From: Xenopus tropicalis
Lineage: Eukaryota > Chordata > Amphibia > Anura > Pipidae
Length of the DNA: 64,000 bases
Direction: 5' to 3'
NCBI RefSeq assembly: GCF_000004195.4
Contig: NC_030686.2
Span: forward strand, 45,519,961 to 45,583,960
Shown here: in pieces, positions 32,178 to 47,100 of the stretch
Numbering within the stretch: the stretch's first letter is position 1
How the letters are laid out: the number at the start of each line of letters is the position of its first letter
Made by a program: the position numbers and the translations under genes
Notes under the pieces: generated by a model
What the model saw: the letters and a program-made list of their open reading frames with translations, nothing else
What the model was told of the DNA's origin: nothing
The model's database searches: none

Positions 32178-35100
32178 ATGTCTCCAGAATCCAGAAAACT
32201 GCTGAATATTATCATATTGGGCATAGGCTTCATGTTTATGTTCACAGCCTTTCAGACAAGCGGTAACGTGGCGGTAAGTCTTCATAAAGTGCTCATTATA
32301 CGGTGCCAACAGGTGTGCCAGCGAATAACTGAACACTTAGCTGTGCATGAGTCTGGCTGTATTGTGCACAGGTCTGGACTGGGATTCAAAATAGGCCCTG
32401 GCATTCCAAGTACACAGAGTCCCAAACAGCCCCCCCAGCCCAATAAATAGTGAGTGTCTATGGCACCTTACAGCAGCCCCTCTGGCATTTGCCTGAACCC
32501 ACAGATTGCCAGTCTGGGCCTGGGTCCTGGCATTCCCAGTACCCAGAGGCCTAAACAGCCCCCCCAGCCCAATAAATAGTGACTGTCAATGGCACCTTAC
32601 AGCAGCCCCCCTGGCATTTGCCAGAATCCACAGATTGCCAGTCTGGGCCTGGGTCCTGGCATTCCCAGTACCCAGAGGCCTAAACAGCCCCCCCAGCCCA
32701 ATAAATAGTGACTGTCTATGGCACCTTACAGCAGCCCCTCTGGCATTTGCCAGAATCCACAGATTGCCAGTCTGGGCCTGGGTCCTGGCATTCCCAGTAC
32801 CCAGAGGCCTAAACAGCCCCCCCAGCCCAATAAATAGTGACTGTCTATGGCACCTTACAGCAGCCCCCCTGGCATTTGCCAGAATCCACAGATTGCCAGT
32901 CCAGGCCTAATTGTCCATCATTCTGAGTGCTTCACAGAAACTTCTGTTAACTCTACATGCCTGGGCCACCACATGTTCTTTATTGGCTAATAAGGCATTG
33001 CATAATAATTAGCAAATTGCAGCCAAATAAGTTGTGCCTAATTTATTTCTCTGTTTTCATCCACAGCAAACTGTCATCTCCAGCTTGAACAGCACCAGTT
33101 TCCATGGAAGCGGTTATACAAGGTACCCTGCAATATTGACTGAAATTATTATGGTTTTCTGTTGGAGGTAGCCTTTAAGGTTTCTAAACTGGTAGGTGTG
33201 GAAGAAAGCAAGTACACACAGCAGCTAGCTGTAATGTCATTTTAGGCAACATGTGGCCTCACTTTCAATTAGTTCCTGCTAAAGAGAGAAGAGAGTAGGG
33301 ACAATGACCACTGATTCTGCTGTCAGATGTCTCTGGAGGAACCAGAGCTTATAGATTCTATACAGTGCAATAAAAGAGTAAACTTATAACTCCTATGAAA
33401 TATTCACCCCCTTGGAAATGTTTTTGTTTTATTGTTATAGACAACGCTGTCCTACTTCTGTGGTACTGAATGGCAGAGTTTTTCTAGCCTATGTTGTGTT
33501 GGGCAGATAATGGTGCTTCCTGCAGGGATATTACCCATCACTCATACATGAGAAAAAGTATATTCAAGTCATATTTAGACTAGATAAAAAACCTATAATA
33601 TATAATATGTTTACTTCCCCTTTAGAGTATTATTTTGACTACATATATGTTTTTACCCCCTGTATGTGTATACAATATGACAAATTTAGCAAATTTTTAT
33701 CTACCTTTTATCTATAAGTACATATACGACAATTGTACAATATTTTGGATCCAGTTTATAAGACCCATAACAAGCTGTATTATTTCCCTGCAGCTTGGCC
33801 ATTATATACAGTGTTTTCTCTGCTTCCAATCTCATTGCACCTTCTATCGTTGCTGTGATTGGGTGTCAGATGTCCATGTTCCTAAGTGGTCTTTTGTACA
33901 GGTAAGAGAAAAATCTAAATGATTCATTATCTGTCATTTGTGTGTCTAAGAATACTTTGTACATACAGTAGTGAGCTTAGTATATCTCATCCTTTATTCA
34001 TTAAAATACATTGGGGCTCATTTTTCAACGTTCGCCAAATATGCCCATGGGCAGTTAACCCATAGCAGCCAATCCGTGACTGGCTTTTTTCAGCCAGCCG
34101 CAGGTAGAACAGTCAGTGCAACAGTTTGATCGGTTGCCATGGGTTACTGCCCAGGAGCACATTTGCCCAGTGTTGATAAATGACCCAATTGTCTCCAGGT
34201 TAGTATCTACAGGGGTGCAGGGGATTGCACCAGGACCTGGGAGGGTGGGGTACATAGGCACGACTAGTTCTTTCATCAAAGAAACGACCAACATTCTATC
34301 CCATATGGAGGAGTTGTTACTAGTGTTGTGTGGGTCGCGATTTTCTCGACCCTAACCCGCCTGCTCCTAACCCTGCCCGACCCAGCTTCCTTCCTCTGTT
34401 TATAGGCCCGCCCTGCCATGACATCACAAAAGGGTTGGGAATTCCGGGCACATGCCTATAAATAGAGAAGCCAGAAAAGTGCTGCCAGCAGTGTAAGGTT
34501 GCGGGCAGGGAGGGCGAGCGGAAGAGCTCAGCCCGAACCGCCCGCAACCCGAAAGTGTTTGGTTCCCGCGGGTATCGGGCCGGCACGCACATCACTAGTT
34601 ATTACATACAGGTGGCATAAAGGTGGACAGTGGGGGGGGAAATGAAGAAACCACTGGTATGTAGTTTGCGTTCAGTGGCTATGGCCAGCAGGGGGAGCAT
34701 CTGTACCATCATTGCTTTCCCATCTTCAGTGCTATGTAACCTTTGCTGTATTAAAATTAGGATGTTATGCAAAGAATTGTGTATGTATAATAGGTGCTGG
34801 AGTGTCTGTAGCCCCCCAGTTGTTTAGCCCTTTCTTAAAGGTGTTGTACACATTTAAATTCATTTTTAGTATGATTTAGAGAGTGGTATTCTGAGACAGT
34901 TTGCAATTGGTCGTCACTTTTTTTTTGCCGTATTTGAATTATTCAGCTTTTTATATAGCAGCTCTCTAGTTTGGAATTTCAACAGCTATCTGGGTGCTAG
35001 GGTCCAAATTACCCTTAGCAACCAGGCATTGATTTGAAAGAGAGACTGGAATATGAATAGGAGAGGGTCTGAATAAAAAGGTAAATGATAAAAAGTTCCA

Positions 35101-38100
35101 AGCAAAGAAATATTTTCCAAAGAAGGGAAGGCATATCTGCCATTGATTTCTGCATGACCTTGACAGGTTTTAAGTGGGGAGTTATCAGATTAGGAATTAT
35201 CGCAGAAGAAACACATAATAAATCTCCTATAAACCTATCTATCCACTCACATACAGACCCACACTGACCTATCTATCCACTCACATACAGACCCACACTG
35301 ACCTATCTATTTACATTACATTACATTAACATTTATTTATAAAGCGCCAACATATTCCGCAGCGCTGTACAATAAGTGGGTTACATACATTGGACATAAA
35401 GAGTAACATATAAAGCAATCAATAACCGATAGAAGAGGTGAAGAGGGCCCTGCCCAAAAGAGCTTACAATCTACAAGGAGAAAGGGTTGAGACACAAGGT
35501 GTGGGAATGGGCATGACCAGAGTTGTGAGAGGTGTGGCACAGGGTTTGCTAAACTAGATTAGGGTAAGCCTCTCTAAATAAATGTGTTTTTAGAGATCTC
35601 TTGAAGGCAGAGAGATTGGGAGAAAGTCTGACAGTTTGTGGGAGCGAATCCCAGAGAAGGGGGGCAGCCCTTGCAAAGTCTTGAATGCGAGTGTGTGAGG
35701 AGGGAATGAGAGAGGAGTTGAGGAGCGTAACAAGCGGGTTGGATGGTATCTAGAGATGAGTTCAGAGATGTAGGGTGGGGCAGAGTTATGAACTGCTTTG
35801 AATGTGAGGGTCATTAGTTTGAATTTTATCCTGGATGGTAGGGGAAGCCAGTGCAGGGATTGGCAGAGTGGCATGGCAGAGTGGCATGGCAGAGGAGGAG
35901 CGGTTGGAGAGGTGTATGAGCCTGGCAGCAGTATTCATTATGGACTGGAGAGGGGACAGTCTTTGGAGATGAAGGCCAATTAATAGGGAGTTACAGTAGT
36001 CCAGGCGAGATATTATAAGTGAGTGAATAAGAATTTTGGCAGCATCTTGGGTGATAAATGATCGGATTTTGGAGATATTTCTTAGGTGAAAGTGACATGA
36101 TTTGATAAGTGATTGGATATGAGGGGTGAAGGACAGGGCAGAATCAAGGATAACCCCAAGGCACCGGGCCTGGGAAGATGGGGTGATGGTAGAATTGTTA
36201 ACCGTTATAGATACCTCGGGAACAGTGTGGGCGTTGGATGGGGGAAAGAGAACCAGTTCAGTTTTAGAGAGGTTTAATTTAAGGTAACGTTGGGACATCC
36301 AAGTGGAGATAGCGGACAGGCAGGAAGAGACGCCAGTTAGAAGCTCTGGGTTAAGATCAGGAGAGGAAAGATAGATCTGAATATCGTCAGCATAGAGGTG
36401 GTACTGAAAGCCAAAAGAACTGATTAATTTGCCAAGTGAGGAGGTATAGAGAGAAAATAGTAAGGGGCCCAGGACAGAGCCTTGAGGAACCCCGACAGGG
36501 AGAGGCAAGGGAGAAGATGATTCCCCATTGTAAGAGACACTGAAGGATCGATCTGAGAGATAAGATGAAAACCAGGATAAGGCAGTGTCACGAAGGCCAA
36601 GAGAGCGGAGAGTCTGGAGGAGAAGAGGGTGATCCACAGTGTCAAAAGCAGCAGAGAGATCGAGAAGTATTAGTAGCGGGTAGTGTTTTTTGGCTTTAGC
36701 CGAAAGGAGGTCATTTGTCATATACACTCACATACATAAACCATATATACCAACACTAACTGTAGATTTTAGTATCACAATAGCCTTTGATACTATGCTT
36801 GTTATGGAAAAAAAGAACATCCCCTATCTGCCTCTTATCCCCTCTAATGTACTTTTACAGAGTAATCATATCCCCTTTGCAAGTGCATTTTTTCCAGAGA
36901 AAACAACCCTGACAGTCTACCCTCATAGTTTAAGTGCTGTATGTGGGTTGCAAATGGAAATGTATTCAACCTGCTGAATCATAAAGGTGTATTTTTGTCA
37001 CAAGCACCCCCAAGTTAAATATAGCACTGACAGTTTTTTACTCTCTAGGTTTTATAGGAAGCATTTTATATAAGTAATTGGGATAAGTTAAACCTGGACT
37101 ACGGTGCGTGTATGGGCTGTGGCAAGAAGCCTACACAAATAAGTGCGGTTCAACTCCCAGCATCCCAGGCTTTCACTGTTGGCAGCAGGGAAACCTCCTG
37201 TCTATGGTGTGATCCTGTGCTGCCATTCAGCTTGCACGATCTGTGTTTGTTAGTTGCACCCAAACAAGGGAAGGCTCAGAAAATGGTCAGACATGGAACA
37301 TATTAGACACATTATTTCCGCTTAGGAGTTACTAAAGCAACATTACAAATAACACAGGGCTCAGCGATGTTTAGTCACTTGTTGGCAGAAATAACACCAC
37401 CTCTGCCAGTTAACCCCATTGGTTCTGCATGTTTGATTGTATAAACCAATAGGAAGTTATTTTTTCTACTTTCGGCCCCCTCTTTATGTCCCCAGTACTG
37501 AGGATTTTCCCATTGCTTTTATATCAGTACCTAGTCCTACACCGTAGTGTATCAGGAATACATGGTAAAATGCTCTACCTTATACATATTGTTTCCATAT
37601 GCGTCACAGTAAAAGTAAATGTGTTATTAAACACTGTGTACCCTGGTCGTTCATTGGTGTCTTTCTCTTCCAGCGCCTACATTGCTATGTTTATTCAGCC
37701 CTATACCTGGTCTTTTTACACATTGTCCGTTTTGATTGGAATTGCAGCTGCCGGTGAGATTTACCTTCTTTTGGAGTTTGTCCCTTTCTCTTCTGACTTC
37801 TCAAACAAATTAGAAGCCAGGTCTCCTCTAGGCTTTTATGCTGGCTTCTACTGCAGGAGTCAGAACCAACAGTGCAGGGAATAGAACAGGGCATAAAACA
37901 TCTGTTGTTCAACTACATTTCTCCTTTTCTCCCTCATTCAGTTCTCTGGACAGCTCAAGGATCCTGCCTCACTATTAATTCTGATGACACGACTATTGGA
38001 AAGCATAGTGGCATATTCTGGGCTCTCTTACAGTTCAGGTTAGTGCACTTTTCACGTTCCTAGTTGTGAATCCATGAAAGATAATTGAACAAAACCCCTC

Positions 38101-41100
38101 TTTTTTTTTTTTACTTTTTATCCCTACCAGCATGTTGTTTGGAAACCTCTTCATCTACCTGGCATGGAAAGGAGAGATAAACATTTCTGGTATGTACCCC
38201 AAGTGAACCCATCAATGCCTAGCAACTATATGCTCAATGTAAAACCTTGCACTCATGGGTAACTTACATTGTGCATCATTTATATAAACTTTACAGAAAG
38301 AAACCATATGACCAGCGACTGCAGGCCTTTAATTGAGAGCTAGTAAAATGTGAAGGCTTATGCCTGGTTCTCCCTGCTCACATCAAAGAGATAAGGCAGT
38401 CACAGTTCCCCATGTGTTTTAGGGTGATGGCATATTTAGGGGCTTTTATTCTAATGTTGCGCTGCCCTTTTTTCCCCCTGTATTTAGATTCTGATCGTAG
38501 GACAGTGTTCATAGCTCTAACGGTGATCAGCCTGGTGGGGTCAGTGCTGTTCTTTCTGATCAGAACCCCGGAATCCGATGACGCACAAGAAGATGATATC
38601 TCTAATTCTGCAGCTGATGCAGAGGGCACCATGTAAGTATTTCTCATCTCAGAGGTAGCCTACTGTTTATGTCTGCTGTACAAACTGACAATGTCCCTTG
38701 TCATAAGATCACCCTGTAACATGGCGGCAGCTATTGAAATCAGGTTATATTTGTGGCCCTGTCATGCCCCCAACAATTACTGACCCAGCTGTGCAATGCA
38801 GTTCACAACTGTGCCCCACCCTATATCTCGACCAAACCACTTATTACCCTTTACTTTGCTAGTGTTGCCCTTTCCCCCCTTCTCTGAAATTCTCTCCCAC
38901 ATTCCATCCAACTTTCACCCAGTCTCTTAAAATGATTTCTTAAAACACATGTATTCTATAAGCATATTCTCATCTAGCCTGGCATTCCTACATATATACC
39001 ACAGGGCCCCACTAAGTTAGACGTGCTCACCAGTAATCAGGGGGCTCTAATGAGAACTAAATTCTTTGTGCATACAGGGCTGCACCCTTTACCTGCACCA
39101 GCAATGTCCCATTAAACCCATCACACTTTCTGGACTCAGTCTGGGAATAGAGAATAGCCCTGTGTTTCATTTAGCCCCTGTTAGAATGCATTCCTTTTCA
39201 GGCCTTGACTGTGGGTTCAGGCAAATGCCAGAGGGGCTACTGTAAGATGCCATAGACACTCACTATTTATTGGGCTGGGGGGGCTGTTTGGGCCTCTGGG
39301 TACTTGGAATGCCAGGGCCCAGGCCCAGACTGGCAATCTGTGGGTTCAGGCAAATGCCAGAGGGGCTACTGTAAGATGCCATAGACAGTCACTATTTATT
39401 GGGCTGATGGGGGCTGTTTGGGCCTCTGGGTACTTGGAATGCCAGGACCTATTTTGGATCCCAGTCCAGGCCTGTGCCCTTTGCTTCTCTGTATTTCAGA
39501 TCTTTCCCGATCAGCCTCACTTTATGACCATATCTAGCAGACAGCTTTAGCTTGGAGAATGTATTGCTCTTGGCTAAAGTTCTACTGCGCTGCAGAACAG
39601 GCCAAGAGATCTATTCCTCTAAAAATATTAGATAGAGTTAAGTAATGTGGATTGTGCATTTTGTTAGCAAATGCTGACACTGCCAGATTGCCCAAAATCT
39701 AATTAGGGGTAGTATTTTTTAATAGCTATTTATTAAAGGGTTTTGGTAGTTAAGCAGTATAGGTTTTTAATGACCCTATTTTATTTTAAAGGGACACTAA
39801 CGATTTTAATTACAATACCCATTAGAGCAGAGGACTTGCATTCCATAGGCAATTCAGACACTCAGGCAGGGTTAGGAAACACTTATACTAAAAGGTTAAA
39901 CACGGATAAACAAAGAGTCACACTTCAGCCCACAAGCATTTCTGCTGCACGGTGCTTAATGCACACATAAACATGTCCTTCTGTGTGTCTTTATTGTAGG
40001 AACTTCGCCAAACAACAGGGGGTGCTGTTTATTTAAAAATGCAGAGCACTTCAGTGAAACTAAACTAGCCAGTCCCCTGTGACAGTGGCCATGCAGATAA
40101 TATGCTCTTATGGGCCCTAACAGATTTAATGTGGCTGCTAGACACCGGGTGATGCTGTCCCCAGGCTCCCTGGTTTGATAAGATCACTTGTAGCCCTGTC
40201 CTGTGTCACGATAACCAATAATATTATTATCTTGCATAGTTATTGCCCAACATAGAAAGTGTTGACCCTGGTACCCAGACAGCCTATTAAAGGTTGAAAA
40301 AAGTCAGACACCACCCTTGCTTCTGCATTATATCTAAAAGTTATGTAATATTGCCAACTTGGACAGCCTTTCCTCATAACTGGTTCCCTCTATTTCTCCT
40401 GGTATTTTTCATGTACCTTCAGTTCCTCCTCCTTCACTCTAATCTGCATCTAATTGTGCTTTTTTTTATTATTCCTAATCAGGTCTGCGCAAAGCTGTTT
40501 CGCTAAAGCCATCGATGCTTTTAGTGAGTACCCTCTTGTGTTGTATGTAGAGTTACAAAATCTGTGTCTTTGGTTTTTTAAACTTTTCTTCTTGTTTTCC
40601 TGCTGTAGAGAGGTCCCTGAAGTTGTCCATTACCAAAGAGATGCTGCTTTTAAGCATACTGGTGGCCTACACAGGTAATGTAAGAATTGAATGAAAATTC
40701 AGCTGGGGATATGGTTGTTCTATCAGAAAATGTTGGGACACGTAGCAACTTTGGTGCCCTAGCAACCAATCAGAAGTAAGATATGTGGCCAGCTAGCTTA
40801 AGGTAGATTTAAGCTGCCCCTGTATGGGCCCTCCGACAAGCCTGCCAAACTGATATGTGTCCAAATATTGGTCAGATATAGATCGGGCAGTCTTGCTTTT
40901 TCTGTCTGGTCGAGGCCCACATCGGCTCATTGATGCTATACTCGCTACAACTTTTCGCATACCCAAAATAAGCCAATCTTACTGTGTATGGCCAACTTAA
41001 GTTACGTTATAATAATAAAAGCAAACATCGGATGATTTTTTTACTGGATCATGCTTGTACCCAGTCCCCTTTTATTTAAGGAGAGGGCACACACCACCAA

Positions 41101-44100
41101 AACAAAAGCTGCCTGGGTGCCGGGTAAGGTAGCCACCATGTAAAGAAACAAAGGACTCCGCACTCACAGGATTTGCAGAAAAAAATCAACAAAAATTGTT
41201 TAATGTGCAAAATCAACATTTCAGTTACATCTTGGGACCTTTTTCAAGATCTTGAACATTCCTTATATCAAAACATTTTGAACACTGCAGTGGAACAAAG
41301 GTGCCTTTATAGCACTGATCCATGCATGAGATCCCAACCTTTCTCAGAGCAGAAATGGTGGCCCAGAAGTGTCAAGAGCAACACTGAACTTGCAATGATT
41401 TTCTCTAAAGAAAAAAAAAAAGCATTTTTGAACAGGTGCTTGCTTGGCATGGCAATTGTGCCTCTGCTTCCACACCATGGACTCCAATCTGCTCGTGGTC
41501 CCAAGAAAAAGGTTCTCGTCGCTCATTACTTGATCACAAGCTTCTTAACAGTATCCTTCCTGATGGAGTCTCTACACTCACTACTGCAAAACCTGAAGCA
41601 CTTAATTCTATCCCCATTCAGTCAGATCACCAACAGTACCAGTGGTCTTTAGTTCTGGGCAAGCATTAACAGTTTCAGACACGGTCCTTTGTGTTGGTAG
41701 CAGCATCTTGAGCAGGCCCAGACTGGCAAACTGGATTCAGGCAAATGCCAGAGGGCCTGCGGTAAGATGCCATAGTCACTATTTATTGGGCTGGGGGGGC
41801 TGTTTGGGCCTCCGTGTACCTGAAATGCCAGGACCCAGGCCCAGACTGGCAATCTGTGGGTTCAGGCAAATGCCAGAGGGGCTGCTGTAAGATGCCATAG
41901 ACAGTCACTATTTATTGGGCTGGGGGGGGGGGCTGTTTGGTCCTCTGGGTACTGGGAATGCCAGGACCCAGGCCCAGACTGGCAATCTGTGGGTTCAGGC
42001 AAATGCCAGAGGGGCTGCTGTAAGATGCCATAGACAGTCACTATTTATTGTGCTGGGGGGGGGCTGTTTGGGCCTCTGGGTACTTGGAATGCCAGGACCC
42101 AGGCCCTGACTGGCAAACTGTGGATTCAGGCAAATTCCAGAGGGGCTGCTGTAAGATGCCATAGACAGTCACTATTTATTGGGCTGGGGGGGCTGTTTGG
42201 GCCTCCGTGTACCTGAAATGCCAGGACCCAGGCCCAGACTGGCAATCTGTGGGTTCAGGCAAATGCCAGAGGGGCTGCTGTAAGATGCCATAGACAGTCA
42301 CTATTTATTGGGCTGGGGGGGGCTGTTTGGGCTTCTGTGTACTAGGAATGCCAGGGCCCAGGCTCAGACTGGCAATCTGTGGGTTCAGGCTAATGCCAGA
42401 GGGGCTGCTGTAAGGTGCTATAGACAGTCACTATTTATTGGGCTGGGGGGGCTGTTTGGGCCTCTGTGTACTAGGAATGCCAGGACCCAGACCAAGACTG
42501 GCAATCTGTGGGTTCAGGCAAATGCCAGAGGGGCTGCTGTAAGGTGCCATAGACAGTCACTATTTATTGGGCTGGGGGTCTGTTTGGGCCTCTGTGTACT
42601 TGGAATGCCAGGACCCAGGCCCAGACTGGCAATCTGTGGGTTCAGGCTAATGCCAGAGGGGCTGCTGTAAGGTGCCATAGACAGTCACTATTTATTGGGC
42701 TGGGTGGGGGGCTGTTTGGGCCCCTGTGTACTGGAAATACCAGGTCCTATTTTGGCTCCCTGTCCAGGCCTGTCCTTGACTATTAAAGGAGAAGGAAAGG
42801 TGGAATCACTGGGGGGTGCCAAAAACAAATATATTTTCCCCTTTAAAATGCAAGTCTCTGCTCTCCAGTGCCCAGACTGCACTGCATTTCATCACCCAAC
42901 ACCTAATGTGCCATAGCTCGTAACCTTTAATGGTCTACACCCTGCAAATCTCTGCCGTTTTATTGCTTATCTGTCTTTTATTGGGAAGCTTTCAGCTAAA
43001 ACGGCCACTGAACGAAGTGTTGACCGAAAGCAGCATCCTTGGCGTTCTCCTTTTGTAAGCCCTTCTCTTTAACAGGTTTGTTAGTGGGCTGCTTTGAAAT
43101 CCTTTGCTCGGCTGCAAGTGATTGTCTGGGCACAAGGCGCCACAGGAGGCAGGTCATTGATTATCGCCCTCCTACAGGGCAAACGGCGGCATCAAAGGAT
43201 CACTGCAAAACATAATGAAACGTGCTAACGATTTCTACTGCGTCAGCAGGTAAAGACGAGTCGTTGGCTGTGAAGAAAAGGGAAAATCAGCCGTAAGAGA
43301 ATAAAAATCGGAGCAAAACCTCCTCATGTCCTTCTGTCACACTTTATAATGCAGCAGCCTTTTGCAAGGGGCACGCTGGTAACAAAACATTTAATATAAC
43401 GCTAACAGGGGCCAGCAGGCTAATGGAAAAACAGTCGCCCAACAGGAGGGGAGACACATCAGCTGCTGTAAATGGCAATCTTAAAAATCATTATCCTCCC
43501 TTTGTAGCAAAAAGACAGATTTACTGGAAAGCTGTAATGTCTCTGCTTCTTATATTCTCGCATTTTACACTGCATTTTTATCAGCCCATCTCCCCCCACA
43601 TTGCCTCTTGATGCTGAATCCTTAAGGCAATGATATGCTTCAGTATTTTTTCTCTGTCCGCTGTGCATTCATGACAAATTGGCTTACGTTCTTTGTATCC
43701 GCTGCGTGTGAGTCACAATTTGGGGCTAGTGCGGGGTATTCACTCGTGTATGTTCCCATGTATCCTGCGCAAACATTCATCCTGCACCTTGTGGATCATT
43801 TAACATGAGATATAGAAGTGCTCTGTAGCAGTGTGACCTGTAACCTCCATCCTGTGCTTGTCAGATTCAAGCCAATCCTTGGAGGTGTAACCTTTTGTCA
43901 GGGCTCCCCATAGCTCATAACAAGGTTACACATGTATAGAAACACTGGGGTACAGTCACCCTACTATAGTTTCAGGGGTACTCAGGGTACAAATAAGCAC
44001 TCACCCCAAATCCCCCCCTAACTGGCCTTCAGGCTGGGCCCCCTTAGCCAATAACAGGGTTACAGATATATAGAAACATTGGGGTAACAGTCACCCCGCT

Positions 44101-47100
44101 ATAGTTCCAGGGGTACCCAGGGCACAAATAAGCACTGACCCCAAATCCCCCCCTAACTGGCCTTCAGGCTGGGCCCCCTTAGCCAATAACAAGGTTACAG
44201 ATATATAGAAACATTGTGGTAACAGTCACCCTGCTATAGTTCCAAGGGTACCCAGGGCACAAGCACTCACCCCAAATCCCCCCCTAACTGGCCTTCAGGC
44301 TGGGCCCCCTTAGCCCATAACAAGGTTACAGATATATAGAAACATTGGGGTAACAGTCACCCTGCTATAGTTCCAGGGGTACCCAGGGCACAAATAAGCA
44401 CTCACCCCAAATCCCCTCCTAACTGGCCTTCAGGCTGGGTCCCCTTAGCCCATAACAAGGTTACAGATATATAGAAACATTGGGGTAACAGTCACCCTGC
44501 TATAGTTCCAGGGGTACCCAGGGCACAAATAAGCACTCAACCCAAATCCCCCCCTAACTGGCCTTCAGGCTGGGCCCCCTTAGCTGATAACAAGGTTACA
44601 GATATATAGAAACATTGGGGTAACAGTCACCCTGCTATAGTTCCAGGGGTACCCAGGGCACAAATAAATGCTACCCCCCACCCAGCCCCCTGCAAAGATG
44701 ACCAGCCCCACAATGCAGGAGCCACTAAGATACCCCAGCCCTGTGTGCCTATATACCTGCATCTGCTTTGCTTTAAGGGATCCAGCTGTTTTTAGCTTGT
44801 TAACATCGTTTTCCCTGACACATCAGTCACTGGGGTCCCAGTGTCTTCAGTTTTGGGGGTGATATATACTTAATGATTCCTATGTGGAAATTTATTGTTT
44901 TTATTAACCTCTTCATTTCAGGCTTGGAGCTCACATTTTATTCTGGTGTGTATGGAACTTGCATAGGCTCCATGAAAGTTTTTGAGGCTGACGCCAAGAG
45001 CCTGATTGGACTCTCTGGAATATTTGTCGGCCTGGGAGAAGTGTTGGGTATGTTTTCTCAGTCTTAAGTATTCATATATCCTAAAAGAAGAATAAGATCA
45101 GTTGGTGAACTGAGCACAAAATATTCCAGCAAGCTCATTATGTGACATAGTTTCTGGGTTATGCCCATATGTATAAACGAATATGCATTCTGATTTATGC
45201 TCTTGCGCATTGTTGGTAATGCATGAGAGCATAAATGAGAATGCACACGGAACTGTCAGGCTAAGGCACGGGCAGCTAAAGAGGGGGAGGCTGTAGGCTA
45301 AGCCGTTCCCTGTCAGGGTGCAGACTGTAGCTCATAGAAGAGATAAAGAGACTTGACTTGAGGTGGATGCCCAGCTGGGGTGGGTGTAGGTTCCCATCAC
45401 AAGGAAGAAAATGAGATTGAGTGGCATGTCCATGGTACAGTGAACCACAGACAGGAAAGGGGCCACAGGTACAGGGAGACACAATAATATCCAGTGGCAC
45501 TGCCTGTTTTTGGCAGTGTTCTTAGAAGGCAGGCTGTGATTGGTTATTTGGTAGCCCCTTGGGGACTGCTGGCCTGCAGGAGGCTTTGCTTGGAATAAAA
45601 CTGTGTCTCTCTGCTTCCAAATCCTACTCTAAGCCACAAATGTAAAAATAAACACCTACTTTGAGGCCACTGCGAGCAACAGCAAAGGGGGTGGTAAGCA
45701 ACATGTTGGTACGAGCCACTGGTTGGGGATCATTGCTCTATAGTATGCTCTTCAGATCTGTTCCCTTCAATCCTTGTTAATAAGCAACACTGTCACTGTT
45801 CTTCCCATACAGGCGGGGGACTCTTTGGATTGCTTGGAAAGTACAATTACTTTGGTCGTAATCCTGTGGTCATCCTAGGAGTGGTGGTTCACTTTCTGGC
45901 TTTCTACATGATATACCTCTACATGCCTAGTGATGCCCCCATTGCTTCTCGAGAGGGGACTTACCTCCGGGCATTCATAAATCCCAGGTATCCAAACCTC
46001 TCTGAATCATTGTTTTTAGCCAAGTTACAATTTCATGTTTCTTTACATTGCGAAAGCACTCTCCCTGCCCTCCTCTCCTACCTTCCACTCTCTCTGCCCT
46101 CCTCTCCTACCTTCCGCTCTCCCTGCCCTCCTCTCCTACCTTCCGCTCTCCCTGCCCTCCTCTCCTACCTTCCGCTCTCCCTGCCCTCCTCTCCTACCTT
46201 CCGCTCTCCCTGCCCTCCTCTCCTACCTTCCGCTCTCCCTGCCCTCCTCTCCTACCTTCCGCTCTCCCTGCCCTCCTCTCCTACCTTCCGCTCTCTCTGC
46301 CCTCCTCTCATACCTTCCGCTCTCCCTGCCCTCCTCTCCTACCTTCCACTCTCCCTGCCCTCCTCTCCTACCTTCCACTCTCCCTGCCCTCCTCTCCTAC
46401 CTTCCGCTCTCCCTGCCCTCCTCTCCTACCTTCCGCTCTCCCTGCCCTCCTCTCCTACCTTCCGCTCTCCCTGCCCTCCTCTCCTACCTTCCGCTCTCCT
46501 TGCCCTCCTCTCCACATCTCTAATTATGCCAGGCTCATATGCATTCTGTCAGTGCCCTTCTGCCTCTCCTTTTCTATGCTGGCTCCCTCTTGCTTTCAGA
46601 GTTACTACTTACATTCAAAGCATTACACAACCCAGCTCTTCCATACATCTCCGCTCTTGTTTCAAAATCCCTTTAAGGCCCACTTCATTCCACCCGTAAT
46701 CTTCAGCCTTTATCTGCACTTACACCCCTGCCTACCTCCCAGAATCCTCCAGAACAGCAACCACGTTGCATGCTCCCTAAACGCTGCTTCTCCTTACCTG
46801 CCTTCAAACATTCCATTAAATCCAAGCTTCCATAAAAGTTCCCCATTCCAGCCCTTTTAAGTTACTTAAACATGGCATGACCATTGACTATAGTGCAACA
46901 CTACTGCTTACAATTTAGGGCCAGCGGAAAAAATTAGGCTTTGTGCCCCTACGACGTAAGCTCCAGTGACCAGGGCTCTCTGACCTCATGACTCACCTTG
47001 TAGAAATCCAAAAAATAGGAAAAAAGCTTCAGCAGGTTTGGGTAGTGGTAAATGACTCCCCTTATTCTTGTTTCCCCAGTTCATTTTCCAATGCTGAGGA

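Noticed and set aside
46035..46860. Open frames of 160-290 codons rich in Leu, Pro and Ser
   Set aside because: All three plus frames are open across a 29-bp pyrimidine minisatellite, and the amino-acid pattern repeats with it.
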